64,000 bases of DNA. Source: Erysipelotrichaceae bacterium. Its GTDB lineage: Bacteria > Bacillota_I > Bacilli_A > Erysipelotrichales > Erysipelotrichaceae. The notes under the pieces are model-generated. The model was not told the origin of the DNA, searched no databases, and saw nothing but the letters and a program-made list of their open reading frames with translations. The stretch is from NCBI GenBank assembly GCA_017428765.1, contig JAFRQF010000034.1:1-64000 (forward strand), in the 5' to 3' direction. Below are positions 25,943 through 34,421 of the stretch, in pieces (position 1 is the stretch's first letter; every line of letters begins with the position of its first letter). Position numbers and translations under genes: made by a program.

Positions 25943-26983
25943 ATGAAATATTCATTCCCGAAAGTCGACCTTCATCTGCATCTCGACGGCTCTTTTCGCA
26001 CTTCCACGATCTGGCAGCTTGCCCTTGAACAGGGCGCTGAGATGCCTGCCGATACTCTGGAAGGATATGAAGCCTGGATGGAAAAATGTTCGCATTCCGG
26101 CAGTGTCAACGAATATCTGAAGATGTTCGATGCGCCGCTTCAGGTCATGCAGGACAGGGATTCGCTTGCCAGAGTTACGAAAGAACTCATCGAAGATATC
26201 GCTGCCCAGGGTCTTGCCTACGCAGAGATCCGCTTTGCGCCGCAGCTTCACACCCATAAGGGCATGAGCCAGCGTGAGGCCATCGAAGCGGTCCTCGAAG
26301 GAAGAAGACAGGGCCTTGAAAACTGTCCGAATATAAAGATCGGCATCATCTGCTGCATGATGTGCGTAGGAACGGAAGATCTCAACTGGAATGAAAATAT
26401 GGAGACCGCCACGATCACCCACGAATACCTCGACAAAGGCGTCGTCTGTCTCGATCTTGCGGGAGCGGAAGGCATTGTGCCGTTAAGCAACTTCGCCCCA
26501 TTGTTCGAGAAAGCGAAGCAGCTTGGCACACCTTTGATCTGCCACGCCGGCGACTCCCAGGACTGGCGCACGGTCAAAGATGCCATCGAAATGGGTGCCG
26601 TCCGTATCGGACATGGCCATCATGTCTATGAAAATCCATACCTGTCCCGCTATGTTGCGGAACACGACATCGCTTTGGAGATCTGTCCGACTTCCAATGT
26701 GCACTGTGAGACCCGAGAATCCTACAAGATGCATCCGGCATGGAACTTATATACGATCGGCGTACCGGTCACCATCAACACCGACAACATGACGATGTCG
26801 CGGATCAATCTGGAAGACGAATACGACCATTGTCTCAACGAGATGGGCTTCGAATACGAGGATCTGATCCTGATGAACATCAATTCGGTCAAACACTCCT
26901 TCCTGAAAGAAGAAGATAAGAAAATCCTTCTGGAAAAACTCGCTCTGGCTCTGGAAGAGTGCCTGCAAGAGGCAGCCGCATGA
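25943..26983 (+). CDS. add: Adenosine deaminase
   Basis: The 346-residue protein has the zinc and catalytic motifs in order: VDLHLHLDGS (residues about 8-17), a HAGD motif near residue 200, GHGHHVYENP near 225, TSNVHC near 260 and NTDNMTMS near 285. It deaminates adenosine or deoxyadenosine to the inosine form. ATG 25943 is chosen over 25931 because AAGGATGG fits only the later codon. The stop overlaps the udp start as ATGA. Inosine made here can feed the nucleoside hydrolase or phosphorylases encoded nearby. Confidence 0.93.
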   Translation: MKYSFPKVDLHLHLDGSFRTSTIWQLALEQGAEMPADTLEGYEAWMEKCSHSGSVNEYLKMFDAPLQVMQDRDSLARVTKELIEDIAAQGLAYAEIRFAPQLHTHKGMSQREAIEAVLEGRRQGLENCPNIKIGIICCMMCVGTEDLNWNENMETATITHEYLDKGVVCLDLAGAEGIVPLSNFAPLFEKAKQLGTPLICHAGDSQDWRTVKDAIEMGAVRIGHGHHVYENPYLSRYVAEHDIALEICPTSNVHCETRESYKMHPAWNLYTIGVPVTINTDNMTMSRINLEDEYDHCLNEMGFEYEDLILMNINSVKHSFLKEEDKKILLEKLALALEECLQEAAA

Positions 26984-27714
26984 AACAGCCGCATATCGCA
27001 CTGGACGAAAGTCTGCAGGCTCCCTGCGCTTTGATGCCGGGAGACCCCAGAAGGGTCGATGTGATCGCACAGTATCTCGATGATGTAAGAGAGCTTGCCT
27101 TCAACCGTGAATACCGTTCGATCATCGGTACCTACAAAGGCATGAAAGTGATCGGCATCTCGACAGGCATGGGCGGTCCTTCCGTTGCCATCGGCGTTGA
27201 AGAATTGAAAAACATCGGCGTTCACACTATGATGCGGGTAGGCTCGGCCGGTGCCTTACAGACAGGGATCGATCTGGGCGATCTGATCCTTTGTGAAGGT
27301 GCGGTGCGCGATGAAGGCACTTCGAAGGCTTATGTCGATGCCATCTATCCGGCGATCGCCGACTTCCGGCTGCTGAATCATTGCCTTGATGCGGCAAAAG
27401 ACTTCGCATATAAAAGTCATAGCGGCATCATACTGTCCCATGAATCGTTCTATTATGACGATGATGCCAAAGATTCACTGAAGTGGTCAAAGAAAGGCGT
27501 TCTTGCCTCCGACTTTGAAACAGCCGCCTTATATACGGTCGCCAGACTGCGCGGCGTACACGCGGCTTCCATCCTCAACAATGTCGTCTTATGGGGTGAA
27601 AATACCTCCGATTCGATCGGTTCCTATCAGGAAGGTGCTAAAAAGACCGCACTTGGCGAAAAGGCAGAGATCCTTACCGCTTTGGAAGCCATGTATCGTT
27701 TCGAAAACCGATAA
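26980..27714 (+). CDS. udp: Uridine phosphorylase-like nucleoside phosphorylase
   Basis: The 244-residue protein has the NP-I family phosphate loop MPGDPRRVDVIA near residue 20 and RVGSAGAL near 88. A substrate region follows near SDFETAALYTVA, with the catalytic Glu-Met-like position replaced by FETAA. It cleaves a nucleoside with phosphate to base and (deoxy)ribose 1-phosphate. Length and the ATGA overlap with add support this start. Uridine or a related pyrimidine is the likely substrate, but the altered motif leaves specificity open. Confidence 0.82.
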   Translation: MKQPHIALDESLQAPCALMPGDPRRVDVIAQYLDDVRELAFNREYRSIIGTYKGMKVIGISTGMGGPSVAIGVEELKNIGVHTMMRVGSAGALQTGIDLGDLILCEGAVRDEGTSKAYVDAIYPAIADFRLLNHCLDAAKDFAYKSHSGIILSHESFYYDDDAKDSLKWSKKGVLASDFETAALYTVARLRGVHAASILNNVVLWGENTSDSIGSYQEGAKKTALGEKAEILTALEAMYRFENR

Positions 27715-27722
27715 TCTATATA

Positions 27723-27755
27723 ATATGCGAAGCTCCCGCTTCGCATATTTTTTTA
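27723..27755 (+). terminator. Intrinsic terminator of add-udp
   Basis: ATATGCGAAG pairs with CTTCGCATAT across a short loop and seven Ts follow. Confidence 0.9.
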
Positions 27756-28658
27756 TTCTCTTTCAAACCGGTAATCAAGATCACCGGACACCGTTTCGTA
27801 ACGCAAAGTCCTGTACCCGTTTCTTTCGTAAGTCCTTGGACCCTTGAGACCTTCTTTTCTTATATCGTAGTCTTCCCTGCTTCCCTTTAGCAGCAGCGTA
27901 AGGTCGCCTGACACCGTCTCTGCCTTCATTTCTTTGAAAGAAAGCCCCTTTGCATCCGCATCGCCGGAGACTGTTTCAATCTTCAGCGTCTTAAGACAAT
28001 CGACATCATCAAGTTCGATATCACCGGAAACTGCCGTGATCTTTCCTTCGTTCATACTTATGTCTTTCAGCGTGATGTCACCGGATACCGTCCCGATGTT
28101 CAACTCATCGGCTTGCAGATCACAGAGTTCAAGATCGCCGGACACCGTTTTGATATCAAGATCCTCCAGTTTTCCCTGTGGGATATAGATCTTCGCTGTA
28201 GCGTTAAAACTTCTGCCGGAACGAAAGATCCTAGCGAAGAGCGAATCGATGAAGATCTTTTCGTTCCTCTGATCGATCTTGAGTTCATCGCCGTCGATCT
28301 CGACATCCAGGGAAACATCCTCTGTGAAATCATATTCGACCCTTCCCGTTTCTTCCTTGCAGGAGAAGATCTCTATGTCATAGGACTCCACATCGATATC
28401 AATGTTTCTGATGCCGTTGAAGACGACGCAGCCTCTTTCTTCATCCAGGTTCATCTTTTCCGTTTTGACTTTGCGTTCGCCGATCGCGTCGAGCAGTATC
28501 TGCGGATCGCCCAAGGCATCGATGATCTCCTGTTCGCTCTTTCCGTTTTCCAGATGGTCGGAGATCATCTCTTCAAAATAAGAAAATACTTCTTCCCTGT
28601 CTTTGATATCTCTTTCTTCCAGACCTCTTTTCAGAGCTTCCATGTATTCATTCAACAC
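27753..28658 (-). CDS. DUF1700-like helical domain fused to DUF4097 beta-repeat domain
   Basis: The 301-residue protein has a helical N-terminus (about 1-65) like DUF1700 and a beta-rich remainder with repeated VSGDL/VSGDI motifs (at least seven copies between 150 and 295), as in DUF4097 adhesin-like folds. It has no TM helix or signal peptide. GTG at 28658 follows AAGGAGG and overlaps padR by 11 bp. PadR-DUF1700-DUF4097 arrangements are widespread in Firmicutes and linked to envelope stress, but the biochemical role is not established. The regular VSGD repeats suggest a beta-helix or solenoid. Confidence 0.78.
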   Translation of the reverse strand: MLNEYMEALKRGLEERDIKDREEVFSYFEEMISDHLENGKSEQEIIDALGDPQILLDAIGERKVKTEKMNLDEERGCVVFNGIRNIDIDVESYDIEIFSCKEETGRVEYDFTEDVSLDVEIDGDELKIDQRNEKIFIDSLFARIFRSGRSFNATAKIYIPQGKLEDLDIKTVSGDLELCDLQADELNIGTVSGDITLKDISMNEGKITAVSGDIELDDVDCLKTLKIETVSGDADAKGLSFKEMKAETVSGDLTLLLKGSREDYDIRKEGLKGPRTYERNGYRTLRYETVSGDLDYRFERE

Positions 28659-28971
28659 TTTTTTTGACCTCCTTGCCGATAAATTCGTACACCTGCATCA
28701 GCTGCTTGAAATCTGTCAGGTAATCTTTGATCTTGTCAACTCCGTTTTCCGTTATGGAATAGAATCTTCTGAGTCTGCCGTTATGCTCGACCGTATAGGA
28801 AGTCAGACATTTCGTCGCCTCGAGCCTCTTTAAGATCGGATAGAGCGTCGATTCCGAGATCTCGATCACTCCTTCAAGTGACTGTATGATCTTATAGCCG
28901 TAAGAATCTTCTCTCAATAAGGCAGCCAGGACACAGACATCCAGGGAACCTCTCTTCAGCTGTATATCCAT
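28648..28971 (-). CDS. PadR-family transcriptional regulator
   Basis: The 107-residue protein is a winged-helix PadR regulator: a KRGSLDVCVLAALLR N-terminus, a YGYKIIQSLE recognition region and the ESTLYPILKRLE wing motif typical of the family. A short C-terminal helix should mediate dimers. GGGAGGTAAAAA precedes ATG. It is coupled to the DUF1700/DUF4097 gene and probably represses its own operon through the palindrome just upstream. The effector is unknown. Confidence 0.9.
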   Translation of the reverse strand: MDIQLKRGSLDVCVLAALLREDSYGYKIIQSLEGVIEISESTLYPILKRLEATKCLTSYTVEHNGRLRRFYSITENGVDKIKDYLTDFKQLMQVYEFIGKEVKKSVE

Positions 28972-28987
28972 TTTTTACCTCCCTATA

Positions 28988-29016
28988 CATAATACTATAT
29001 ATCACATAGTATTATG
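28988..29016. promoter_or_regulatory. Candidate PadR operator: perfect 11-bp inverted repeat
   Basis: CATAATACTAT and ATAGTATTATG form perfect arms around a 7 bp centre, about 20 bp before the padR start. The repeat contains AT-rich -10-like hexamers, so binding would block RNA polymerase. Position and symmetry support autorepression. Confidence 0.65.
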
Positions 29017-29030
29017 CGTCAAGCAATATA

Positions 29031-29056
29031 AAAGGATCCGTCTGACGGATCCTTTA
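29031..29056 (-). terminator. Intrinsic terminator of the deoD-kinase-dipeptidase unit
   Basis: AAAGGATCCGTC and GACGGATCCTTT pair across a very short loop on the minus strand, ending in TTTTAT. It overlaps the dipeptidase stop. Confidence 0.75.
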
Positions 29057-30019
29057 TCTGAATACTTCCTTATATACTCGGAGTACGTTCCTGTAGAAGA
29101 TCTTTTCGATCTCCTCCTCGCTGAAATACTCTTTCAAAGCCTCATACAGTAACGGCATGCCGGAGGCATCTTTGATCTGAAGCGTACTGCCGATACCATC
29201 GAAATCCGAACCAAGACCGATGCAGTCGATCCCGCCCACGTTGACGATGTGGCGGATATGGTCGACCATGCCTTTGATCGGCGTATAGCCTTCATCTTTT
29301 TCTTCAATGAAGGAGGAACAGAAGTTGAGGCCCATGACGCCGCCCCGATCCGCCAGCAGTCTTATCATCTCATCATCGAGATTCCTGGCGACCGAGCATA
29401 CGGCTCTGGCATTGGAATGGGATGCGACGAAAGGTTTCGAAGTATACTTCAATACATCGTAGAATCCCGCATCCGACAGATGGGAGACATCGACGATCAT
29501 TCCAAGCTCTTCCATCCTTCTTACATATTCGATGCCGAAATCCGTCAGACCGTCCTTGCGGTTGGTGATCCTGAGCATGTCTGCCCGATCATCCTTTCCC
29601 GGTGTGAAGTTGGGATGACCGATCCCGTTTTTGAAATTCCAGGTCAGTGCGATCATCCTGACGCCTGCCTCATAGAAACGATTGAGATTATCCAGATCAT
29701 CATCGATGACCGCTCCTTCTTCCAGTGTCAGCAAGGCATTCATCAGGCCTTTTTTGGAATTATTGAGGATGTCCTCGTAATGATAGACCGGAGCGATCTT
29801 ATCTTTGTTTTCCTCCAGCTGTTGGTAGTAATAATCGATGGCCGCCCAGGCAAAGTCCGAACCCTGCTTGGGCAGATAGGTGAAGATCGCAAAATTCTGT
29901 AAGAGGCAATCTCCCTTTTCCATCTTTTCGATGTCGATATGCAGATCGTTTTTTCTTAAGGACCCGTTTTCACGATAGAGGTTCGTGATGGTGTCGCAAT
30001 GCATGTCGACGTATTTCAT
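29054..30019 (-). CDS. M19-family membrane dipeptidase homologue
   Basis: The 321-residue protein has the renal-dipeptidase motifs VDMHCDTITNL at the start, VDVSHLSDAGFYDVL near residue 175, ASHSNARAV near 200 and GLGSDFDGI near 268, which form the binuclear zinc site. It hydrolyses dipeptides, including D-amino-acid-containing ones in some members. There is no signal peptide, so it is probably cytoplasmic. ATG overlaps the stop of the PfkB-family kinase (ATGA). Its position in a nucleoside operon is unusual. Confidence 0.9.
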   Translation of the reverse strand: MKYVDMHCDTITNLYRENGSLRKNDLHIDIEKMEKGDCLLQNFAIFTYLPKQGSDFAWAAIDYYYQQLEENKDKIAPVYHYEDILNNSKKGLMNALLTLEEGAVIDDDLDNLNRFYEAGVRMIALTWNFKNGIGHPNFTPGKDDRADMLRITNRKDGLTDFGIEYVRRMEELGMIVDVSHLSDAGFYDVLKYTSKPFVASHSNARAVCSVARNLDDEMIRLLADRGGVMGLNFCSSFIEEKDEGYTPIKGMVDHIRHIVNVGGIDCIGLGSDFDGIGSTLQIKDASGMPLLYEALKEYFSEEEIEKIFYRNVLRVYKEVFR

Positions 30020-30891
30020 AAGTCAGAGATCTCCGGAATGGACTGCGCCGCGCCTTTGCCCTGTACGGTGATGCTGGAAGCTTTCGCTGCCAGATCCAGA
30101 GCCTTTTTCACATCCTTGTCTTTCAGATAAGATGCCAGGAAATACCCCGTGAAGGTATCACCGGCTGCCGTCGTATCGACAGCTTCGACCGGATAGATGT
30201 CCTGGCGTATGCAAGTGTCCTTATCGAAGTAGAAGGAACCGGATTCCCCTGCCGTCAGGACGAACTTCCTGTCCGGATACGTTTCTTTCAAAGCTTCGAT
30301 GATCTTTTCCAGGTCGTCAGTTTCGATCTTTGCCAGACCGGCGCCTTCGATCTCGTTGACGATGAACAGATCCACTTTATCGAGCGGATAGCTGAAGACC
30401 TTTTCGTTCATCGGTGCCGTATTGAAAACGATCATCATCCCCTTTTCATGTGCCTTTTCGATCAGATAGGACATGGAAGAGATCTCATTCTGCACGAGCA
30501 GGACATCTTCTTTTGAAAAATCCTTCAGCGTCTCATCGATCTGTCCTTCATCGATGTCCTGGTTGGCTCCGCCATGTAAGATGATGCGGTTCTGCCCCTT
30601 GCAGATCTCGATGATCGCATGACCTGTGGCTTGCGCATCGTCTTTGACAAGATATCTCGTATCGACATGATATTTCTTAAGATAATCGATGAAATCCTGT
30701 CCGTCATTTCCTACTTTGCCCGCATGAAAGACGTCGACCCCGGCTTTAGCCAGGGCGATCGACTGATTGAGTCCCTTTCCGCCGAAATTGCGGATATAGG
30801 ACAGTGATGATTGTGTCTCTTTAGGCTGCGTGAAATGATCCATCTCATAGACATGGTCGTAGTTCAGCGAGCCGAAATTGAGGACGGCCAT
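30016..30891 (-). CDS. PfkB-family carbohydrate kinase, ribokinase-like
   Basis: The 291-residue protein has the ribokinase N-terminal FGGKGLNQSIALAKAG loop (about 38-53) and the anion hole DTTAAGDTFTGYFLASY near residue 245, with the catalytic Asp in AAGD. These place it with ribokinases. The start may be either of two adjacent ATGs; GAGGAAGA fits the second better. It lies 3' of deoD with a stop/start overlap. Phosphorylation of ribose released by nucleoside hydrolases would give ribose 5-phosphate, so a salvage role is natural, though the exact sugar is inferred. Confidence 0.85.
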   Translation of the reverse strand: MAVLNFGSLNYDHVYEMDHFTQPKETQSSLSYIRNFGGKGLNQSIALAKAGVDVFHAGKVGNDGQDFIDYLKKYHVDTRYLVKDDAQATGHAIIEICKGQNRIILHGGANQDIDEGQIDETLKDFSKEDVLLVQNEISSMSYLIEKAHEKGMMIVFNTAPMNEKVFSYPLDKVDLFIVNEIEGAGLAKIETDDLEKIIEALKETYPDRKFVLTAGESGSFYFDKDTCIRQDIYPVEAVDTTAAGDTFTGYFLASYLKDKDVKKALDLAAKASSITVQGKGAAQSIPEISDL

Positions 30892-31610
30892 CATTCTTCC
30901 TCGACAGCTTCCAAAGCGATCTTTATCATATCGACGAGCTTGGACTGTCTTTCCTCAGCCGTCGTTTCGACATGCGTGATGATGTTGTCGGAAACCGTCA
31001 GGATGCAGGCAGCTCTCTTGCCCATGTTCTTGGCTGTCGCAAACAGACCGAACGATTCCATTTCCGCCGCGATCAGATCATTGTCCATCGCCGTCTTCAA
31101 AGCACCCGGAAGCATCTTTTCATCATAGTAGAAGACATCGGAAGACCAGATGAGACCTTCGATCACATGAACGCCGAGTTTTTCGGCAGCGGCTTTAAGT
31201 TCCGCATTGAGCTTCTCATCCGGATACTGGAAGACGTTCTCGTCACCGCACATGCACCTGGCATAAGAAGAATCGGAATACGAACCGGTAGCCAGGATCG
31301 TCTCGAAGACATCGATGTCCTCTTTGTATGTGCCGGTCGAGCCGATACGGATGATGTTTTCTACGCCATAGAACTCATAAAGCTCATGCGCATACAAGCT
31401 GATGGAAGGAATACCCATGCCAGAACCCATGACGGATACTCTTTTTCCCTTGTAGGTTCCGGTATAACCTAACATGTTACGGACACTGTTGAACTGTTTT
31501 ACATCTTCCAGGAATGTTTCTGCGATGAATTTCGCACGCAAAGGATCGCCCGGCATCAGAACCGTTTTTGCGATCTCGCCCATGGAAGCCGAATTATGTG
31601 GTGTAGCCAT
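30891..31610 (-). CDS. deoD: DeoD-type purine-nucleoside phosphorylase
   Basis: The 239-residue protein has MPGDPLRAKFIAETFLED near residue 20, RIGSTGTY near 87 and the late EMESFGLFATA with the catalytic Glu-Met. These are the hallmarks of hexameric DeoD enzymes. It splits purine nucleosides with phosphate to the base and ribose 1-phosphate. Length equals the family norm. TAGGAGGAAAT precedes ATG. It opens the unit with the PfkB-type kinase and the dipeptidase. Confidence 0.95.
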   Translation of the reverse strand: MATPHNSASMGEIAKTVLMPGDPLRAKFIAETFLEDVKQFNSVRNMLGYTGTYKGKRVSVMGSGMGIPSISLYAHELYEFYGVENIIRIGSTGTYKEDIDVFETILATGSYSDSSYARCMCGDENVFQYPDEKLNAELKAAAEKLGVHVIEGLIWSSDVFYYDEKMLPGALKTAMDNDLIAAEMESFGLFATAKNMGKRAACILTVSDNIITHVETTAEERQSKLVDMIKIALEAVEEE

Positions 31611-31664
31611 TTATATTTCCTCCTATTATATGATTGGTACCTGTTAATAAAATTATAGCACAAG

Positions 31665-31688
31665 AAAAAAGCCCCTAACGGAGCCCTT
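31665..31688 (-). terminator. Probable terminator of the glycosyltransferase gene
   Basis: GGGCTCC pairs with GGGGCTT, using G-U pairs, around a GTTA loop on the minus strand and precedes a T run. The stem spans the stop codon. Confidence 0.55.
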
Positions 31689-32832
31689 CATGTCTGTTGA
31701 TCAGATACTGGTAACGGTCCAGGACATCATCGATCAGATCGTCCCAGGCCACCGGGATCGTTTCCTTGGCCTGAAGACCGATGCGTGAAAGTGTCTTAGT
31801 ATCGGAAAGCGCCTTTCTGATGACCTGAGCGATCGAATCGGCATCATCTTCGCAATAATAGCCGTTGACCATGTCATCGATGCCTTCGGCTGCCGAAGAA
31901 CCTCTCACGACGATCGAAGGCGTACCGGCGTTGGCCGCTTCCCTGACGACCATCGGACCGTTGTCGTACAGCGACGGGAAGACGAACAGATCCGCCAGCA
32001 TATACAGACCGGTCAGAAGATCTTCTCTTAAGATATGTCCGACGATATAGGCATCATCTTCAAAACCGAATTCTTTGATCTTTGCCTTGATCTCTTCTTC
32101 GTGAGGACCTTTGCCCGCCATGATCAGATTGAAACGCACACCATCCTTTTTCAGCTTTTCGCAAGCCTGCAAGATCTTAAGGATGTTCTTTTTCCAGTTC
32201 ATCTGGCCAACGAAAAGAAGGCAGGGATCATCATCGATGCCGAAATGTTCTTTCGCCATCTTCTTCCAGGAAGGATCGGTCTCCTTGATGATCATGCCGT
32301 TAGGCATGACTTCCACCTTGCCTTTGTAGCCGTATTCGTTCAAAGTCCTCGCGGAATTCTCCGAGACCGCCCAGACTTCATCGCACTGGTCATAGAACTT
32401 CACGATGATGTCCGTACCAAAACCGGCCAGGTGTCTGGAACCGGTGAGCTGCAGGAAATCATCGTAATATTTGGAATGGAAGGTACCTACCAGGGGGATC
32501 TTATGTTCCCTGGCATAGCGTATGCCTTCCGTGCCGGCAATGAACGGCGTATGGACATGAACGATGTCAAAATCCGTCATTTTGAGTCTGGCATTGTAAT
32601 GCATATCGATGAACGGAAGACCGGCATCGTATTTCGACATCAAAGGCACACTGTGAGAATAGTAATCCAGGATCTCGAAAGGATATGTGCCCCTGTAACC
32701 GAAATCATCCATCGGAACGATGGCGGTACATTCATGTCCTTTCGTAGCGATCGTCTGGCAATAGTTATATACGACTCTGCCTACACCGTCGATGATGGGC
32801 AGAAAGGAATCCGAGAATTCTCCAATCTTCAT
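31675..32832 (-). CDS. GT4-family glycosyltransferase
   Basis: The 385-residue protein has the GT-B layout. The N-terminal domain begins MKIGEFSDSFLPIIDGVGRVV with a donor/acceptor loop. The C-terminal domain has LFVGQMNWKKN near residue 205, and the nucleotide-sugar site ends in the catalytic ANAGTPSIVVRGSSAAEGI region near 315. This resembles diacylglycerol glucosyltransferases and related lipid-modifying GT4 enzymes. A role in glycolipid synthesis is inferred only from family resemblance. The ATG at 32832 overlaps the stop of the upstream GNAT gene (ATGA), so a two-gene operon is likely. Confidence 0.82.
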   Translation of the reverse strand: MKIGEFSDSFLPIIDGVGRVVYNYCQTIATKGHECTAIVPMDDFGYRGTYPFEILDYYSHSVPLMSKYDAGLPFIDMHYNARLKMTDFDIVHVHTPFIAGTEGIRYAREHKIPLVGTFHSKYYDDFLQLTGSRHLAGFGTDIIVKFYDQCDEVWAVSENSARTLNEYGYKGKVEVMPNGMIIKETDPSWKKMAKEHFGIDDDPCLLFVGQMNWKKNILKILQACEKLKKDGVRFNLIMAGKGPHEEEIKAKIKEFGFEDDAYIVGHILREDLLTGLYMLADLFVFPSLYDNGPMVVREAANAGTPSIVVRGSSAAEGIDDMVNGYYCEDDADSIAQVIRKALSDTKTLSRIGLQAKETIPVAWDDLIDDVLDRYQYLINRHEGLR

Positions 32833-33359
32833 AAGCTGATCCAATACCTCTCTATCATCTTGTCTTCCGGCGGATACAGGATCTTTCCTTCCAGCACACC
32901 GCCGTTATTCATTATAACTCTTCTCGACCCCTCATTATCCTCTGCACAGGTGATCAGTATCCTGTTTAACCCGTAATCGTTCCTGCATATCCCCAGCATA
33001 TCGTGCAGCATGCCCGTACCGACGCCATGTCTTCGCCAGGAAGGCTTGATCGAATAGCCGATATGACCGCCGAAGCGTTTCAGGTAGGGATGGGTAAGGG
33101 CGAGCGGACGCACGTTGATCATTCCGACGACTTCATCCTCGTGGACATAGACATATTCAAAAGCGATCGAGTAGCCCGGCGGCAGCGTTTCTTCCCGTTC
33201 GAAAAGCATGACATTGAGATGCCACTTTTCGATGTCGTCATACTTTTCCAGGGACGAACACCCATCAAATCCATCGTGATTATCTTTCATTGCTTTTTTG
33301 TAATCAGCGATCGATGCGTAAAACGACGGTTCAATCCTGCTTAACAAAAAACTGTTCAC
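32829..33359 (-). CDS. GNAT-family N-acetyltransferase with GTG start
   Basis: The 176-residue protein has the GNAT acetyl-CoA loop in IKPSWRRHGVGTGMLHDML near residue 110 and the final SRRVIMNNGGVLEG. The GTG at 33359 has TATAAT ending 6 nt upstream and no Shine-Dalgarno, so it is a leaderless candidate with an unusual GTG. Its promoter overlaps the divergent tRNA-Trp promoter. The RimJ/RimL-type substrate range cannot be told from sequence. Confidence 0.8.
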   Translation of the reverse strand: MNSFLLSRIEPSFYASIADYKKAMKDNHDGFDGCSSLEKYDDIEKWHLNVMLFEREETLPPGYSIAFEYVYVHEDEVVGMINVRPLALTHPYLKRFGGHIGYSIKPSWRRHGVGTGMLHDMLGICRNDYGLNRILITCAEDNEGSRRVIMNNGGVLEGKILYPPEDKMIERYWISL

Positions 33360-33375
33360 ACCTTAATTATATACC

Positions 33376-33404
33376 TTGCGAAAATGATTGCTTTAAGATA
33401 AAAT
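33376..33404 (+). promoter_or_regulatory. tRNA-Trp promoter
   Basis: TTGCGA and TAAAAT are separated by exactly 17 bp and lie 12 nt before the tRNA 5' end. Confidence 0.7.
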
Positions 33405-33416
33405 AAATAAGCGCAT

Positions 33417-33490
33417 AGGGGAGTAGTATAGCGGTAGTATACCGGTCTCCAAAACCGTTGGTGTGGGTTCAACCCCTACCTCCCCTGCCA
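33417..33490 (+). tRNA. tRNA-Trp (anticodon CCA)
   Basis: The acceptor stem is AGGGGAG with CTCCCCT, the anticodon loop is CTCCAAA between CGGT and ACCG, and CCA is encoded after the discriminator G. The length is 74 nt. Confidence 0.93.
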
Positions 33491-33501
33491 TCATAAACTT
33501 C

Positions 33502-33532
33502 AAAACACTGTCAGACGACAGTGTTTTTATTA
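33502..33532 (+). terminator. Intrinsic terminator after tRNA-Trp
   Basis: AAACACTGTC and GACAGTGTTT form a perfect stem with a short loop and a T-rich tail. Confidence 0.9.
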
Positions 33533-33543
33533 TATTTTAGGAT

Positions 33544-33571
33544 ATAAAAAAGTAAGGCGTTCGCCTTACTT
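33544..33571 (-). terminator. Intrinsic terminator of the Mrp gene
   Basis: AAGTAAGGCG pairs with CGCCTTACTT and a T run follows on the minus strand. The stem overlaps the stop codon of the Mrp-family gene. Confidence 0.8.
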
Positions 33572-34375
33572 GAGTTTTTCAACAAGACCTTTGAGAAGAT
33601 CACCGTTGTAAGATTCGATGCAGCCCTCATCGGCATCATTTGCCAGTTCGGGATCCATCGGCATCTTCGCTGCGATCTCAAGACCGTATTTCTCGGCAGT
33701 TGCCGCTGTTTCATCGTTCCTGTAGATCTGTATCTCATGACCGCACTCATCACATTTGACATAAGCCATGTTTTCGACAAGACCGACGATCGGCTTGTTG
33801 ACGGTCTTTGCCATATTGATCGCCTTGCCGACGACCATGGAGACGAGTTTCGACGGCGTCGTGACCATGACGAACTGATCGACCGGGATCTGCTGGATGA
33901 CGGAGATCGCAACATCCGAAGTTCCCGGAGGCATATCGATCAGAAGATAATCGAGTTCGCCCCAATGGACTTCCGTATAGAACTGTTTGATCAGACCGCC
34001 GAGGATCGGACCTCTCCATAATACGGCATCGTCTTCGTTTTCCAGCATCATGTTGATGGAAACGACCTTGATGCCAAGTGTTGAAACTGCCGGGAAGATG
34101 CCTTCCTCATCACCATAAAGCTGCTGGTGAAGACCGAACATCTTCGGGATGGAAGGGCCGGTGATATCGGCATCCATGATACCGACGCTGTAACCCTGCT
34201 GAGCCAGTTCGACTGCCAGCAAGGATGAGACCATCGACTTGCCTACGCCGCCTTTTCCGGAAAGGACACCGATGATCTTTTTTATTTTTGTATCTGCAGT
34301 AGGCACGACAGGCTCCGGTACTCTGGAAGCACAGTCCTGTGAGCAGCTGCTGCAGTTATGGTTGCATTCAGACAT
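33566..34375 (-). CDS. Mrp/NBP35-family ATP-binding iron-sulfur carrier
   Basis: The 269-residue protein carries the deviant Walker A loop GVLSGKGGVGKSMVSS near residue 40, typical of SIMIBI ATPases, plus LLIDMPPGTSDVA near 138. A CDECG zinc-like pair lies near 213. The first 25 residues have a cysteine-rich CNHNCSSCSQDC segment, a plausible extra cluster-binding site. Family members carry [4Fe-4S] clusters to apoproteins. GGAGG lies 8 nt before ATG 34375, so the longer frame is rejected. The gene is divergent from the DUF523 gene. Confidence 0.88.
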   Translation of the reverse strand: MSECNHNCSSCSQDCASRVPEPVVPTADTKIKKIIGVLSGKGGVGKSMVSSLLAVELAQQGYSVGIMDADITGPSIPKMFGLHQQLYGDEEGIFPAVSTLGIKVVSINMMLENEDDAVLWRGPILGGLIKQFYTEVHWGELDYLLIDMPPGTSDVAISVIQQIPVDQFVMVTTPSKLVSMVVGKAINMAKTVNKPIVGLVENMAYVKCDECGHEIQIYRNDETAATAEKYGLEIAAKMPMDPELANDADEGCIESYNGDLLKGLVEKLK

Positions 34376-34421
34376 ATTCTTTACCTCCATCAAATATCAT
34401 AACATAGGATACAATGGATTT

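Noticed and set aside
27753-28658. VSGD(L/I) repeats considered as a DNA-level tandem repeat or CRISPR-like array
   Set aside because: The repeats are protein-level with diverged DNA and variable spacing; they belong to the DUF4097 beta repeats.
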